From Gammaproteobacteria bacterium (GTDB lineage Bacteria; Pseudomonadota; Gammaproteobacteria; UBA6429): a DNA stretch of 7,167 nucleotides. Every line of letters begins with the position of its first letter. Positions within the stretch are counted from its first letter, which is position 1. This document shows positions 5,924 to 7,167 of this stretch, piece by piece. The notes under the pieces are model-generated. The model did not search any database. It was given only the letters and a program-made list of their open reading frames with translations, and was not told the origin of the DNA. A program made the translations under genes and the position numbers. The stretch lies in the NCBI GenBank assembly GCA_003232015.1, contig QIKU01000235.1:1-7167 (forward strand). The letters run 5' to 3'.

Positions 5924-7167
5924 TTAATTTTTTTGGGGTTTAATTTTTTGCTGCCACTGCTGCGCAGTTTGGCAAAGCTGTTCGCTGTCTAACGTTGTTA
6001 GTTGATGCTGTTTAACAACATGCTTGCCTGCAACCCATACGTCGCTTACTTGCTGGCGGTTGGCCACATAAACCAGTTGTGAAACAGGATTGTACATCGG
6101 CTGGGTTTCCAGCGCTGACAAATCCACGGCAATCATATCGGCGGCTTTGCCTACTTCAAGTGAACCGATTTCTTTATCCAGCCCCAGCGCTTTGGCACCA
6201 TTAATGGTGGCCATGCGCAGTGCCTGTTCTGCCGAAACGGCACGTGCATCTTTGGCAACGGCTTTGGCTAACAGGGCAGCTGTGCGCATTTCAGAAAACA
6301 TATCGAGGTCATTATTACTGGCTGCGCCATCAGTGCCTAATGAAACATTAATACCTGCGTCTAGCAATTTTTGTACCGGGCAAAAACCACTGGCCAGTTT
6401 TAAATTGGACTCGGGGCAGTGTGCAACTTGTACGCCATAGGTTGCGAGCGTTTGAATATCTTTATCGGTCAACTGAGTCATGTGCACGGCAATTAAACGG
6501 GATGATAATAAGCCCAATGCTTCTAAGCGTTCGACAGGGCGCTTGCCTGTTTCCTTAACCGCCTGGTTAATTTCACCTTCGGTTTCATGTAGATGAATTT
6601 GAACAGGAATATCGAGTTCTTCTGCTAGTGTATTTACCTTTTGCAAAGCTTTGTCCGCAACCGTGTAAGGGGCATGCGGTGCAAAGGATGTTTTTATTAA
6701 AGGATTGCCGCGGAGTTGATCGTGTAAAGCCAAACCTTTACGCAAATATTCGTCGGCATCTTGCGCATAAGCCGAAGGGAAGTCGATAACAATTAAGCCA
6801 ACGGATGCACGCATTTGCGCCTGCTCCGCTGCGCGAACCACTTCTTCCGGAAAGAAGTACATATCGGTAAAACAGGTGGTACCACCGCGTAACATTTCTG
6901 CGCAGGCAATTAAGCTACCATCATAAACAAATTCATTGCTTACCCACTTGGCTTCTGTTGGCCAGATATGCTCATTAAGCCAGGTCATTAACGGCAAGTC
7001 ATCGGCCATGCCACGCATTAAGGTCATTGCCGCATGGCCATGGGTATTGATTAAGCCGGGAAGCAATGCGTGCTTATCAAATTGATGAACTTCGCTGGCT
7101 TCATAGTGGTTATTGGCTTTTTCTGAAGGCAGCAGTGCAATAATTCGACCCTTATCGATTGCAATAG
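5924..7167 (-). CDS. mtaD: MTA/SAH deaminase (TRZ/ATZ amidohydrolase family), 5' end cut by window
   Basis: Zinc-type amidohydrolase that deaminates 5'-methylthioadenosine and/or S-adenosylhomocysteine, cytosolic. The minus-strand frame is open from the stop at 5924 to the right edge (413 codons plus 2 nt); a TTG at 7066 is not the start, because upstream codons IAIDKGRIIALLPSEK continue the expected N-terminal beta domain, so the true start lies a few tens of codons outside. Counting from the first complete visible codon, the metal-binding HGH of PGLINTHGH is at 42-44, FAPHAPYT holds H164, HLHETEGE gives metal H191 and catalytic E194 (HxxE), H228 follows in AVHMTQL, and LGTDGAASNNDLDMFSEM gives metal D279. 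VAHCPESNLKL (247-257) is typical of the group. These match the substrate-binding layout known for TM0936-type SAH/MTA deaminases. The C-terminus (DMIAVDL, VWVAGKHVV) is the usual closing beta domain. It is the first visible gene of the run with ubiG, mupP and rmuC. Other TRZ/ATZ deaminases such as guanine or chlorohydrolase types are less likely given the context. Confidence 0.92.
   Translation of the reverse strand, partial: IAIDKGRIIALLPSEKANNHYEASEVHQFDKHALLPGLINTHGHAAMTLMRGMADDLPLMTWLNEHIWPTEAKWVSNEFVYDGSLIACAEMLRGGTTCFTDMYFFPEEVVRAAEQAQMRASVGLIVIDFPSAYAQDADEYLRKGLALHDQLRGNPLIKTSFAPHAPYTVADKALQKVNTLAEELDIPVQIHLHETEGEINQAVKETGKRPVERLEALGLLSSRLIAVHMTQLTDKDIQTLATYGVQVAHCPESNLKLASGFCPVQKLLDAGINVSLGTDGAASNNDLDMFSEMRTAALLAKAVAKDARAVSAEQALRMATINGAKALGLDKEIGSLEVGKAADMIAVDLSALETQPMYNPVSQLVYVANRQQVSDVWVAGKHVVKQHQLTTLDSEQLCQTAQQWQQKIKPQKN

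Noticed and set aside
6090..6440. 116-codon plus-strand open frame
   Set aside because: It lies wholly antisense to the strongly conserved C-terminal half of the deaminase gene; its Ser/Ala-rich translation is typical of an antisense shadow.
6841..6857. Inverted repeat CTTCTT / AAGAAG around CCGGA
   Set aside because: It is inside a conserved coding stretch of the deaminase gene, low in GC and with no T tract; explained by codons.
7064..7066. TTG as start codon of the deaminase
   Set aside because: The frame stays open upstream to the window edge and encodes the expected N-terminal beta-domain sequence; starting here would leave the metal-binding HGH only eight residues from the N-terminus.

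Overview
The window looks like chromosomal DNA of a gammaproteobacterium of moderate to low GC. The basis is gene content and order: a MTA/SAH deaminase, ubiG and a mupP-type phosphatase in a row is an arrangement known from Pseudomonas and relatives, and here it is followed by rmuC and a proteobacterial-type squalene gene trio (hpnC, hpnD, hpnE). I cannot place it below class level from sequence alone. Seven of eight genes lie on the minus strand, so the window reads biologically from right to left. It is almost fully coding, and I see no tRNA, rRNA, CRISPR, insertion sequence, phage gene or origin.

Right part (minus strand, 7167 to 3192): mtaD (5' end outside the window), ubiG, mupP and rmuC form a tight probable operon. 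The gap is 24 nt between mtaD and ubiG, zero nt between ubiG and mupP (TAA directly followed by ATG), and mupP and rmuC overlap by 4 nt (ATGA). The products cover purine-thioether salvage, two O-methylation steps of ubiquinone synthesis, peptidoglycan recycling (MurNAc-6-phosphate dephosphorylation) and a coiled-coil membrane-anchored RmuC protein. UbiG releases S-adenosylhomocysteine, a substrate class of the MtaD family, so these two may be metabolically linked.

Middle (2960 to 3191): a 232-nt break in the minus-strand series holds one small plus-strand gene (2981..3181). It encodes a 66-residue, probably membrane-anchored protein whose membrane helix carries five glycines at exact four-residue spacing. 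I do not recognise its function. It is the least explained element of the window.

Left part (minus strand, 2959 to 1): hpnC, hpnD and hpnE, separated by 26 and 24 nt, encode the three-enzyme bacterial route from farnesyl diphosphate to squalene: HpnD makes presqualene diphosphate, HpnC converts it to hydroxysqualene, and HpnE reduces that to squalene. hpnE runs off the left edge after 389 codons, probably only a few tens of codons short of its end. No squalene-hopene cyclase or other squalene-using enzyme is visible, so the end product (hopanoid, sterol, C30 carotenoid or squalene itself) cannot be told from this window.

Overall this is mostly ordinary housekeeping and lipid-pathway DNA. The best candidate for something undescribed is the small glycine-zipper protein wedged between rmuC and hpnC.
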